A stretch of 48,946 nt of DNA from CBDCWT01 sp965223305 (GTDB lineage: Bacteria > Planctomycetota > Planctomycetia > Pirellulales > Pirellulaceae). Both the position numbers and the translations under genes were made by a program. Location: positions 1-48,946 of the forward strand of contig CBDCWT010000020.1 in the NCBI GenBank assembly GCA_965223305.1, read 5' to 3'. The stretch's first letter is position 1. Each line of letters opens with the position of its first letter. The notes under the pieces were generated by a model, which did not search any database, was not told the origin of the DNA, and saw only the letters and a program-made list of their open reading frames with translations. Positions 35,178-43,174 of this stretch are shown here, piece by piece.

Positions 35178-37139
35178 ATGATGCGCGACTTCTCTTTGGG
35201 CGGCACCCAGCAGCGGACAGAATCTGGTTTGGATCAAGTCGCCGAGCGGTTTGTAGAGCTCGCGCGAAGTGGGCACGCGGTCACCGTCGAGGACTTTGCG
35301 GCCCAACACGCAGAGTATGCGACGGAGATTCGGGAGTTGTTTCCGGCTCTACTCGCACTGGAACACTGTGCATTTGAGGAGAACTTCTCAGGAGAGATCG
35401 GCGGGTACAGAATCGAGAGTCGAATCGGACGCGGTGGGATGGGGACCGTCTACCGAGCCATACAGTCGAAGCTGGATCGGCCCGTTGCGCTGAAGGTTCT
35501 GCGGGAGTCAGCATTCTCGGATTCGAGTGCTTCGAGACGGTTTCAACAAGAAGCGCGCGCCATAGCCAAACTCCAGCACGAGCACATCGTTCCGGTGTAC
35601 GATATCGGCCAAGCCGATGGTGCTCAGTACTACGCGATGCAGTTGATTCACGGGGTGACTCTGTCTCAGTACATCGCGCACCTGAAACTGCGGTCAGCTT
35701 GGCCTGACGGACTCACCACGAACGTGGCGGCAATCGACACCGTGTCCATTACGACAACAGATTCTGGCGCTACGGCACCTCGTTCAGAGAGTTTGCGCTT
35801 GCACGGTCTGCCGCTGCCCGAGGGAGAGGTGCCGATGCCCTATAGCCCGGAGCATTGGAAGGTCGCCACGGCAATCGCCCGTGACATGGCGCGAGCACTG
35901 GCGCACGCGCACGAGCATGGGATCATCCATCGGGATGTCAAACCTTCGAACATCTTGGTCGACCAGGAGGGTAAGGCGTGGATGACCGACTTTGGGCTCG
36001 CCAAGGTCTCCGATGGGGACCTGACCAACACTGGGGCGGTGCTAGGCACTCTACGCTACATGGCGCCGGAGCAATTCAGTGGTACGTCCGAACCACGAAG
36101 CGACATTTACAGTTTGGGGGCAACGCTTTACGAACTCTTGGCGTTAGAGCCGACTACCGAAAATGACAGACCCGCAGCCAGACAGAGTAGTCCAACGACT
36201 TATCCGCCGAGATTTCCAGACGCTCTCCGCAAGTCCGTACCGAAGGACCTACAGACGATCGTGATGAAGTCACTTCGAACTGACGCTGACGATCGTTATC
36301 AGACCGCCGGCGCCCTGGCAGACGATCTGAACTTGTTTTTGGAAGGCAAGCCGATTCTCGCCAGGCGGCCCACACTTCGAGAGCGACTGCGCTGGTGGTA
36401 TGAGGAGCACAAGGTGGCTGGAATGGCCACCGTCGCATGCATTTCGATTCTATTGACCATCCTGCTTGGGTGGGCAAACTTCCGGCAGGGGAGCGAATCC
36501 GTCGTCGTGAACGGATACAAGCTCTTTCCCTACGGGAATGACCGTGAAGTTGCCGAGTTGATTTACTCACTCGGCGGGCACGTCCATATTCTGAGCGCCG
36601 AAGGCCCCGCGCATCCGAACGACTTGAGTGAACTGCCCGACGGACGATTTCATATTGAAGAAGTTTCTCTCATCGGCTGCGATCAGATTACAGAGGAAAC
36701 CATTACAGAGATCGTCAAGCTGCCCGGCGTCATAACGCTCTATCTGAACCACTCGAATTTTGACGAAGAATGGCTGCCGACTCTGCTGGAACGCCAGGCG
36801 TTGATCAGCTTGCAACTCAACGGCTGCGACATCACCGACGAAGCGACCCCTACGATCGCTGAGATGCAGAATCTCGGCTATCTAGGACTAAGTGAAACAC
36901 AGCTCACCGACGCAGGAGTGTCTGCCTTGTCCAACTTGAAGGATCTTTCCGAACTAAACCTAAGGTGGAATTCATCGATCACTGACGAGTGTCTTGACAC
37001 TTTTCGATCCATGATCTATCTCGATTTCCTCGATGTTCGCGATACTCAAGTCACTCCCGAAGCCGCGTCGAGCCTCCAGGACCACTTGCGCGAAACATGG
37101 ACCTCTTCAACAGTCCTCTATGGCACTGCTGAAGAGTAG
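35178..37139 (+). CDS. Ser/Thr protein kinase with C-terminal leucine-rich repeats
   Basis: A 653-residue Hanks-type kinase. Residues 1-70 are a helical region (FVELARSGHAVTVEDFAAQH) usual in planctomycete kinases. The kinase domain is complete: IGRGGMGTVYRAIQSKLDRP, VALKVLRES, GIIHRDVKPSNILVDQEGKA, MTDFGLAK, LGTLRYMAPEQFSGTSEPRS; a 60-residue Ser/Thr-rich insert sits before the catalytic loop. A membrane helix lies near residue 415 (AGMATVACISILLTILLGWA), then short leucine-rich repeats (LGYLGLSETQLTDAGVSALS, LKDLSELNLRWNSSITDECL). ATG codons at 35178 and 35181 are both possible; the ribosome binding site is weak. Its TAG stop directly abuts the stop of the next, convergent gene. Confidence 0.92.
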   Translation: MMRDFSLGGTQQRTESGLDQVAERFVELARSGHAVTVEDFAAQHAEYATEIRELFPALLALEHCAFEENFSGEIGGYRIESRIGRGGMGTVYRAIQSKLDRPVALKVLRESAFSDSSASRRFQQEARAIAKLQHEHIVPVYDIGQADGAQYYAMQLIHGVTLSQYIAHLKLRSAWPDGLTTNVAAIDTVSITTTDSGATAPRSESLRLHGLPLPEGEVPMPYSPEHWKVATAIARDMARALAHAHEHGIIHRDVKPSNILVDQEGKAWMTDFGLAKVSDGDLTNTGAVLGTLRYMAPEQFSGTSEPRSDIYSLGATLYELLALEPTTENDRPAARQSSPTTYPPRFPDALRKSVPKDLQTIVMKSLRTDADDRYQTAGALADDLNLFLEGKPILARRPTLRERLRWWYEEHKVAGMATVACISILLTILLGWANFRQGSESVVVNGYKLFPYGNDREVAELIYSLGGHVHILSAEGPAHPNDLSELPDGRFHIEEVSLIGCDQITEETITEIVKLPGVITLYLNHSNFDEEWLPTLLERQALISLQLNGCDITDEATPTIAEMQNLGYLGLSETQLTDAGVSALSNLKDLSELNLRWNSSITDECLDTFRSMIYLDFLDVRDTQVTPEAASSLQDHLRETWTSSTVLYGTAEE

Positions 37140-37628
37140 CTACAGGTCTTTAGCGGCGGAGGGATTCAACGCTCCAAGCAATTCGAGGAATTCAGCCTTG
37201 CCCATTCCGCCTTGCCGTTGTCGGAGTACGTTCCCTTCTGAATCAATGACGGTCGTGTTTGGCGGGGCACCGACACCATAGAGACTCATCGCTGCGGCCG
37301 CGTCGGGACCATCCACGTCAATCATCACAGGGACGAATGCTGCGTTGACCGTTGCCGCCACCCGCTCATCTGCCCAGACGTTACGCTTCATGATCCGGCA
37401 GGGAACGCACCACTTGCCTGTGAAGAAGAGGATCATGGGCTTGCCAGTCTGGGCGGCTTGCGGTTGGGCGGTGGCGTAACTCTCAGCCCATGCGACGCTG
37501 CTGGATGGGACGTAGAAGCAGTGCCAAGCGTAGGCAAGTGAAACAACGAGGAATACAAGCCAGAAGCATCGCCAGAAATGGAAGAACTTTTTTCGGTCGG
37601 GTCGTGATTCGGATTGTGTGTCGTTCAT
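37140..37628 (-). CDS. Membrane-anchored thioredoxin-like protein
   Basis: A 162-residue protein with one N-terminal membrane helix (FWRCFWLVFLVVSLAYAWHC) and an extracytoplasmic thioredoxin domain carrying the redox motif WCVPC in ILFFTGKWCVPCRIMKRNVW and the cis-Pro region GVGAPPNTTVIDSEGNVL. It probably acts as a thiol reductase or disulfide-handling protein outside the membrane. The ATG at 37628 is chosen; a TTG at 37655 with GAGGGG five bases upstream would add nine residues. It shares the TAG-CTA junction with the LRR kinase. A partner for the cysteine-rich secreted protein is conceivable but unsupported by position. Confidence 0.88.
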   Translation of the reverse strand: MNDTQSESRPDRKKFFHFWRCFWLVFLVVSLAYAWHCFYVPSSSVAWAESYATAQPQAAQTGKPMILFFTGKWCVPCRIMKRNVWADERVAATVNAAFVPVMIDVDGPDAAAAMSLYGVGAPPNTTVIDSEGNVLRQRQGGMGKAEFLELLGALNPSAAKDL

Positions 37629-37655
37629 ATTGGTTCCCGAGATTACAAGAGTCAA

Positions 37656-38017
37656 ACTTACCCCTCTAACTTAGCACCCGCTATTTCTCTCAGCTGCCCG
37701 ACATCCGAATGAGAAAAAGCTGTTCCACGCGTTTCCGCACCTTCTAATCAGCCCAGTGGCTGGGCGGACGGTGCCCCGATGAGAAAAGTGCGAAAGCGTA
37801 CGAGATCCCGCAGACCCACGTGTGTTCAGCCCGCGGACGAAAGGGCCCAATGAACGAGCGGCGTTCCGCCCGTGTGTTGGTGACAAAAGATTGTCGACAC
37901 CAGAGAAGCATCGTTCTGGATGAGCTGTCGAGCTTCTGGCGAGAGGTTCAGATTGTGATAGAGTGTCTAGCGGGGAGCAAGCTGTATGTGGCATGACATG
38001 TTGACCAGTCGTGAACG
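37656..38017. other. Intergenic region, no gene recognised
   Basis: About 360 bp between divergently placed genes. I see no promoter or RNA gene that I would defend; open frames on the minus strand run into the SDR gene and lack protein-like composition. Confidence 0.4.
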
Positions 38018-38800
38018 ATGAAAGTTGAACTGAACGATCAGATAGCTTTGGTAACCGGCGCCGGTCGAGGAATTGGGCAGGCGATCGCGGATAAGCTAGC
38101 TGAAAATGGAGCACGAGTCGTCTACACCGACGTGGATTATGACACTGCAGAAGCCTCCGCTTCTCGTTGGCCGCAATGCGCCGCGACGGAAATGGACGTC
38201 ACCAAAGACTGGCAGGTTGAGCAGGTGATAGACCGTGTTGTGCGCGACTTTGGTCAGCTCGATATTCTCGTCAACAACGCAGGTGTCAATACCTTCGAGC
38301 ACCGCGTTACGATTGACGAGTTTCCCCGTGAGGAATGGGACCGCCTACTCGCAGTTGATCTGACGGGCCTGTATGTAACGAGCAAGGCAGGCGCGAACGT
38401 GATGCGGCGGCAGAGTTCGGGCCGAATCATCAACATCACTTCGGTGGCGGGCGTCGTGCCTCTACGCCTGCAATCGCCCTTCGTCGCAGCGAAAGCTGGC
38501 GTCATTAATCTCACGCGGTCGATGGCCATCGAATTGGGCGCGTACGGAATCCTGGTAAATGCCATAGCACCCGGATCGACGTTGACGCCAGGGACGAAGA
38601 AGCTGTTTTATGGCGAGGATGGCAAGTTCCGGGACTCCGTTCAGAAGTTGCTCGACCACATCCCGCTCGGTCGTCCCGCAATGCCCGAGGAGATCGCTCA
38701 TGCAGCCCTGTTTCTGGCAGCTCCCGAAAGCAGCTATATCAATGGACACGTTCTAACCGTTGACGGCGGGTGGACGGCAGGGTACACGCGTGACTTCTGA
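38018..38800 (+). CDS. Short-chain dehydrogenase with Phe in place of catalytic Tyr
   Basis: A 260-residue classical-type SDR. The cofactor motif TGAGRGIG, an acidic residue after strand beta-2 (VVYTDVD, suggesting NAD preference) and NNAG are intact, and the C-terminus (GHVLTVDGGWTAG) is normal. The catalytic Ser is present in INITSVAG, and 13 residues later, where Tyr of YxxxK is expected, the sequence is SPFVAAKAGVINLTR, so the general acid/base Tyr is Phe while the Lys is kept. The codon is TTC, so one base change from TAC. The protein may bind nucleotide without ordinary redox catalysis, or use another residue. A cupin gene follows after 23 bp. Confidence 0.92.
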   Translation: MKVELNDQIALVTGAGRGIGQAIADKLAENGARVVYTDVDYDTAEASASRWPQCAATEMDVTKDWQVEQVIDRVVRDFGQLDILVNNAGVNTFEHRVTIDEFPREEWDRLLAVDLTGLYVTSKAGANVMRRQSSGRIINITSVAGVVPLRLQSPFVAAKAGVINLTRSMAIELGAYGILVNAIAPGSTLTPGTKKLFYGEDGKFRDSVQKLLDHIPLGRPAMPEEIAHAALFLAAPESSYINGHVLTVDGGWTAGYTRDF

Positions 38801-38823
38801 AGCCCGGTTACGAGAGAAACAAC

Positions 38824-39252
38824 ATGGCCAAGTTCACTACCTTTAAAGGATACACGGGGGAGACGCCACCACCGCCGAAGATCCCCAAGCCGGAGACTCC
38901 CCCTGACCCGATGATCGTGACAGTTCAGGAGGGCGTGCCGATCGTATATCCAGACTGCGTTGCGCCAGCCGTGCGGGTCGTGCACCCGGTTAATCCCAAT
39001 GCACCGGCCAAGAACATGGGGCTCGTCATGTTCTATATTCCACCACACGCGATCCTTGAGCCAGGTTCTCATGAAACGGAGGAGACATACGTGATTCTGG
39101 AGGGAGAAGGCACGATGACCTTTGGGAGCGGGCCGCGACAAGTGAAGAAAGGCGACTTCGTTTATCTCCCTCCGTGGTGTCTCCACGGTATTGAGAACAC
39201 GGGGACCCAGATGTTAGTTGTCCTTATTTGCACTTCACCACCGAATCCGTAG
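38824..39252 (+). CDS. Cupin-domain protein
   Basis: A 142-residue single-domain cupin. A Pro-rich N-terminus (GETPPPPKIPKPETPPDP) precedes the beta barrel. Motif 1 is EPGSHETEETYVILEGEGTM: the first His and the Glu are there, but the second metal-binding His of HxH is Thr. Motif 2 is KGDFVYLPPWCLHGIENTG with its His. Metal binding may therefore use fewer ligands than usual. It is almost certainly co-transcribed with the SDR (23-bp gap; GAGAG before the ATG), and the two probably act on the same small metabolite, perhaps a sugar or a keto acid; this is inference. Confidence 0.85.
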   Translation: MAKFTTFKGYTGETPPPPKIPKPETPPDPMIVTVQEGVPIVYPDCVAPAVRVVHPVNPNAPAKNMGLVMFYIPPHAILEPGSHETEETYVILEGEGTMTFGSGPRQVKKGDFVYLPPWCLHGIENTGTQMLVVLICTSPPNP

Positions 39253-39432
39253 GACCAGCGGTGTGAGGGAAGCATGTTTCGAGCGACAGGCCTAAGCGCG
39301 CACCGGACGACGTGGGCGCTGGGAAGTCACGAGATGGTTGGCGTTACGGCATCGGGCTAACTCGCACCGGTCTTTCTCACCCGTCGCGATTGGTGCAAAC
39401 ATCGGCACCTTGGTAGAGGGTAGAGCGACGAG

Positions 39433-39465
39433 CCGTCCCGAGAAACTTGGTCCTTTCTCGGACGG
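39433..39465. other. Hairpin in convergent intergenic region
   Basis: CCGTC-CCGAGAAA pairs with TTTCTCGG-ACGG with one bulge and an 8-base loop. It lies between the convergent cupin and coiled-coil genes; without a T-run it is at most a weak bidirectional terminator. Nothing else is seen in 39253-39515. Confidence 0.4.
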
Positions 39466-39515
39466 GGTCGGCGATCCGTGCTCTGAGTCGCGCCCGACGC
39501 TGGAAGCCGGTCGCT

Positions 39516-40226
39516 CTATGGCAAGACTCCGCCAGCGCTGCCCTCCACCGCTTCGAGCAGAAGCTCAAGCAACGGCGCTTCATCGGGAGTTTTCGGGTCC
39601 ACGAGCTTCAGCAAATCAATGATCCCCTCCGCGGCCTGCTCCCTTTGCTCGTATCGGAGTGCGTCACCGGGGGCCGCCACCGGTATAACAGCCTCCACAG
39701 CTGGGTCTTCACGCGGGGGAAACACGCTCTTCGGCATGCGAAAAAACCATTCGTCCGTGGCAGTCATCAGCCGAACAGATCTGGGTGTGACGAGAATGTC
39801 AAGCGTGGCGTATCCGGTCAGCGTTGCCGCGAGTGTGTCTTGAGTGCTGCCGTCCCGCGCATTTACGACGATCTTGAAAACTCGTTCTGGTGGTAAATAG
39901 GCCTGAAGCCGCCAAACGCCTTTCGCCGAAACTGGCGTTTCCCTCAGATAGAATTTCGTTGTATCCGCAACATGCAGCTGGCTACTAGCCGCAGATGTGC
40001 TCTGTTCTCGGATTCGCGTTTGCAGTTGGGAGTTAGCGTTCATCAACGTCTTCAAGCGCGTATTGAGTTGGTCGTGTGCCTCAATCAACTCCAACTTGCT
40101 CGCATTCATCGATTGGTCATATTGGTGTCGGTACCGACGTTCGGATAACCAACCTAGACCAACACAGAATAGCATTACTATGAAGAGAGTCTCTCTCAAG
40201 GTAAGTTGACACTTTAGGCAGCTCAT
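39516..40226 (-). CDS. Single-pass membrane protein with coiled coil
   Basis: A 236-residue protein starting MSCLKCQLTLRETLFIVMLF. The first 35 residues carry a membrane helix of the planctomycete 'LTLRETLFLVL' kind (LFIVMLFCVGLGWLSERRY); residues 40-80 form a coiled coil (ELIEAHDQLNTRLKTLMNAN); the rest is a beta-rich domain (WRLQAYLPPERVFKIVVNAR, LDILVTPRSVRLMTATDEWF) and an acidic helix near the end. It has no enzyme motif. A cytoplasmic CxxC precedes the helix. Function unknown; the domain is probably periplasmic. It is flanked by the cupin gene and a mobile repeat. Confidence 0.72.
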   Translation of the reverse strand: MSCLKCQLTLRETLFIVMLFCVGLGWLSERRYRHQYDQSMNASKLELIEAHDQLNTRLKTLMNANSQLQTRIREQSTSAASSQLHVADTTKFYLRETPVSAKGVWRLQAYLPPERVFKIVVNARDGSTQDTLAATLTGYATLDILVTPRSVRLMTATDEWFFRMPKSVFPPREDPAVEAVIPVAAPGDALRYEQREQAAEGIIDLLKLVDPKTPDEAPLLELLLEAVEGSAGGVLP

Positions 40227-40439
40227 AGTCAGACCCTACCATATCCCACCGTGGCTGACTCCGCGGTCGGCGTCGGCAAGACACTCACGAAGCCGGCCAC
40301 GTGTGGATATCGTGACCGGTCATTTTCCCGGAACACCTTGTCGGTAGAAGCGACCGCCAAAAGTGTGACGCTTCGACTTTATTCAAATTGACAAGTGGTT
40401 CTAGACACCAAAATAGCAGTGCCGCAACGAGTACTGCCA

Positions 40440-40615
40440 GCCCGGATTATTCATGAAGATCGTGGCGAGAGGTTGTAAGTACGTTCGTGGCAAGGAAGGC
40501 GAGCAATTCTTCCGCAGGCGTATTGAAGCAATACGTCGAGGGAGAATTGTGAAGCATGACGAAGCCACGGATGGACTTACGACCTCGCAGCAGATCGCTC
40601 ATGAATAATTCGGGC
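40440..40615. mobile_element. ~180-bp MITE-like element, copy B with TIR-to-TIR ORF
   Basis: A 176-bp sequence with near-perfect 17-bp terminal inverted repeats (GCCCGGATTATTCATGA; inverse with one mismatch at 40599-40615). A 51-codon frame (40453-40608) starts with the ATG in the left repeat and stops with the TAA in the right repeat; it would encode a very basic peptide including FRRRIEAIRRGRIVKHDEA. The element abuts the original stop codon of the membrane-protein gene broken by the IS3 element next door. It differs from copy A at three internal sites. Confidence 0.8.
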
Positions 40616-40676
40616 TAGTTCTCCGCAAGCCCTTTTGTAGTGGTTCAGCGGAACGTTGAGTTTCGGCGTACTTGAA

Positions 40677-41855
40677 TTAGCAAGTTGATGAAGGACCTTC
40701 GGCAGTTTTTCTTGAATGGGGGACTCTGTCCCCCAAACCCCCTGGGATTTGTCGCTTTGGTGCCAATCCCGAAGAGTTGGGATCAGTAACAGAAGAGCTG
40801 GCCCCTTGGCCATGCAAGGAGCCGGACTCTTCGGTCTTGGCCACTGGGTCGGCGCTCCGGTTGCGTCCCCGCAGAGCCGTATCCTCCGCCCAGTCCACTT
40901 CCAGTGTAGCATCCTTGCCACGTTCACGAAGTTGTGGTCGCTGGTTGGCGCGTCGCTGTGCACGCAGCGAGCGAGCCTCCTCAAGCTTGCGATCGCGTTC
41001 CGCAAAGATCGCCTGCTCCCGACCAAGCAGCTTGTCCAGTGGTGTCACGTATTGCAGCGCGCCGTGAAGCCGCTGTTCGTTGTATTGCTGTACGTACGTT
41101 GTCACGACGCGACGCGCATCCTCCAGAGACAGCGGCGTCTTGGGACGGATGCACTCCGACTTGATGGTGCGGTGATAGCGTTCCAACTTACCGTTGCTTT
41201 GGGGATAGTAAGGTGATGTTTTCACATGGGTCATGCCACTAATGCGGATGAAGTGCTTGAACTCCTTGGCGATGAACTGCGGACCGTTGTCCGTGATGAT
41301 CCGCGGTGTTTCACCCGGGTATTCTTCGCGAGCGCGCTGCAGGATCGTTTCCACGTCTACCTCTTCCATCTTCTCGCGGATTTCCCAGTGCACGATGAAA
41401 CGGCTATAGCCATCCAGAATCGTGCACAGGAAGTAGAACGTGCCAGCAATGTTCAGGTACGCAATGTCGACGTGCCAATGTTGGTGCGGACGACGAGGCT
41501 GATGAAACCCTTTACCTTTTTGCGATGGCTTGCTGTTGCGGCGATTCAGTACGCCGGCGCGCTTCAGGACGCGATACACACTTGAGGCGCTAGCAGCCAC
41601 CACATCCGCATCGAGCATCATGTACGTCAAGCGGCGATATCCTTCCAGTGGATGGTCCCAATAGAAGTCGAGGATGGCACGCTTTTCCCACTCTTCCAGC
41701 CAGTGATCGCGCGGGATCCAACCGTTATGCTCGTTCACCTTGCCGTAACGCTGCCGCCACTTGTAGAACGTCCCCTCGGAGACCTTCATCCAGCGGAGGA
41801 TCTGCTTGGCCGGAATCTCGGCTCGCTCCTTCCAGTAGTGGACATAGTCCACCAC
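40677..41855 (-). CDS. IS3-family transposase OrfB (rve integrase core)
   Basis: A 392-residue DDE catalytic part. An HTH_21-like region (ILDFYWDHPLEGYRRLTYMM) precedes the integrase core with catalytic residues in WHVDIAYLNIAG (Asp), RIITDNGPQFIAKEF (Asp) and YPQSNGKLERYHRTIKSE (Glu), the last followed by a K at the usual distance. The C-terminal 110 residues are a charged, low-complexity extension (LEEARSLRAQRRANQRPQLR) longer than in typical OrfB. The frame starts with GTG, but it is probably made mostly as an OrfAB fusion, since the -1 frame from orfA runs without stops into it. Near the 3' end a GGGGGAC-TCT-GTCCCCC hairpin is present. Confidence 0.93.
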   Translation of the reverse strand: MVDYVHYWKERAEIPAKQILRWMKVSEGTFYKWRQRYGKVNEHNGWIPRDHWLEEWEKRAILDFYWDHPLEGYRRLTYMMLDADVVAASASSVYRVLKRAGVLNRRNSKPSQKGKGFHQPRRPHQHWHVDIAYLNIAGTFYFLCTILDGYSRFIVHWEIREKMEEVDVETILQRAREEYPGETPRIITDNGPQFIAKEFKHFIRISGMTHVKTSPYYPQSNGKLERYHRTIKSECIRPKTPLSLEDARRVVTTYVQQYNEQRLHGALQYVTPLDKLLGREQAIFAERDRKLEEARSLRAQRRANQRPQLRERGKDATLEVDWAEDTALRGRNRSADPVAKTEESGSLHGQGASSSVTDPNSSGLAPKRQIPGGLGDRVPHSRKTAEGPSSTC

Positions 41856-41890
41856 GGTATCGCGGGTTTGATGGGGAACCCAAACTCCGT

Positions 41891-42211
41891 TCAGAGTTCC
41901 CCAAGTTCTTTTTTTAGCTGGACGTGCTCCTCCAGAAGTTCGGCCACGACTTCGTTCTTCTTCTGCAGCTTCTCTTCGAGCTGGGCAATCTTCTTGACCT
42001 GCGCGTCTTGCGTGCGCCGCTGGTTTGCCTTGTTCGGCCGCCGCTCAAACGCTGAGCTGGCATTCTCGAACAGCTGTTTCTGCCACGTGTAGAACTGAGT
42101 TGGATGAATGCCGTACTCGTCACACAGATCGGAGACCGCCACATTCTCCAGCAGGTGCCGGCGTATAATCGCCACTTTCTGATCAGGCGTTAAATGCTTC
42201 CGTTTCGACAT
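41891..42211 (-). CDS. IS3-family OrfA (HTH DNA-binding)
   Basis: A 106-residue protein with a transposase helix-turn-helix (HLTPDQKVAIIRRHLLENVA, VSDLCDEYGIHPTQFYTWQK) followed by a leucine-zipper-like coiled coil (KIAQLEEKLQKKNEVVAELL) used for dimerisation. AAAGGAGAAG lies five bases before the ATG. It ends with QLKKELGEL, encoded across the slippery A-run, and stops 35 bases before the OrfB frame's own GTG. Confidence 0.92.
   Translation of the reverse strand: MSKRKHLTPDQKVAIIRRHLLENVAVSDLCDEYGIHPTQFYTWQKQLFENASSAFERRPNKANQRRTQDAQVKKIAQLEEKLQKKNEVVAELLEEHVQLKKELGEL
41903..41917 (-). promoter_or_regulatory. -1 programmed frameshift site in IS3 element
   Basis: On the coding strand CTA-AAA-AAA-GAA gives seven consecutive A bases (41909-41915). 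Slipping back one base leads into AGA-ACT-TGG and stays open into VVDYVHYWK of OrfB, producing OrfAB. Confidence 0.75.
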
Positions 42212-42283
42212 TGAGCTTCTCCTTTAAGCTGGTGCTAAACTCTAGCACACTGTTAAAGCTCAACGTCCAACTGGCGCAAAACA

Positions 42284-43052
42284 CTTTTTCGACCTTGCTT
42301 ACGCTAACCTCGATCGCGACAGCACGCTTTCCGGTGACGGCCGCAAGCCCACGACGGACCTCGGCGAGCCGGCGTTTGAGGAGTTCTCGATCGCTGTTCG
42401 CTGCCGCATCAGCCTCGAGGCGATTGATCTCTAGCTGCAGTCGCATCAGGTCGCGCGCCCGTGTCGCCTCCTCGATCGCCTGCCTGTCTCTGTCTGCCCT
42501 GATCAAATCCATTACCTGATTTAGTCCATCAAGTTCCCCAGCCAATTGTGAGCGATCGAGCCACCAGGCGAGCGACACGGCGCCGAACAGCGTCAACACG
42601 AACGCTAGAACGAGCGTCCACCGCCAACGCTCTTGGCTCGACACTCCGCGCCCTATTGAGCGCGCTAATTGCCCACCCGCCCAGCCGACCAGGATGGTGC
42701 AATGTAGATGGCCGATCTGCTGAAAATCCCGCCAAGCAGTGAGTCGTGCGAAGTTGGTTGTCGAAACTTGTTGCAAGGCGTCATGCGCCATCTTTAAAAG
42801 CACATCGGTTGGCATGTCGTTGTTAGCGACCGCCAGGAAGATTCCGTAGACAGTCCCGCAGATCAGGAAGCCGAGGGCGAACAGTCGCTCTTCGCCTTGG
42901 CTAAAAAACGCGAACACGGTGAGACCGCACACGAACAGGAATCCAGTGGTACCCACGATCCACCAACACATCGGGCTCGCGAACTGCAGAGTAACGAAGA
43001 CTACTGACAGATAAGCCAGCAGCGTCAGTACGTTGCGCATTGAGAATCGCAT
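42284..43052 (-). pseudogene. Membrane/coiled-coil protein gene disrupted by IS3 element
   Basis: A planctomycete-type membrane protein starting MRFSMRNVLTLLAYLSVVFV, with several hydrophobic helices (MCWWIVGTTGFLFVCGLTVF, LFALGFLICGTVYGIFL, WTLVLAFVLTLFGAVSLAWW) and a C-terminal coiled coil (AIEEATRARDLMRLQLEINR) ending VSVSKVEK. The present frame continues to 42183 only by reading 100 bases of IS DNA. Deleting the IS and one CTTT copy joins SKVEK to GLAEN and a TAG at 40617-40615, so the gene originally ended there. The loss is only five residues, and the chimera may still be made and work. Function unknown. Confidence 0.8.
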
Positions 43053-43174
43053 AGAACTCTTGGAGTTCCTGGGACTCGCGACGGCTCCTGCCCTGGAAAT
43101 GCTGTGCCGCACACGCGGAAGAAGTGAGCTAATCACATTTCAGTCTACGGCAGGTGCCGCGGAAATGACACCCG

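Larger units (their letters stand above)
40636..42283 (-). mobile_element. IS3-family insertion sequence, complete
   Basis: About 1648 bp with imperfect 25-bp terminal inverted repeats (both beginning TGT and sharing an ACGTTGAG block at the same distance; 17 of 25 match) and a 4-bp target duplication CTTT at 40632-40635 and 42284-42287. It encodes overlapping-phase orfA and orfB with a slippery A7 run between them. It interrupts a membrane-protein gene on the same strand. Confidence 0.88.

Noticed and set aside
34773..35309. 178-codon minus-strand frame overlapping the kinase start
   Set aside because: It overlaps the start of a clear kinase gene, and the protein-like signal in this region is in a different frame (the PQQ remnant).
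37671..38114. 147-codon minus-strand frame
   Set aside because: It overlaps the SDR start and has no protein-like features.
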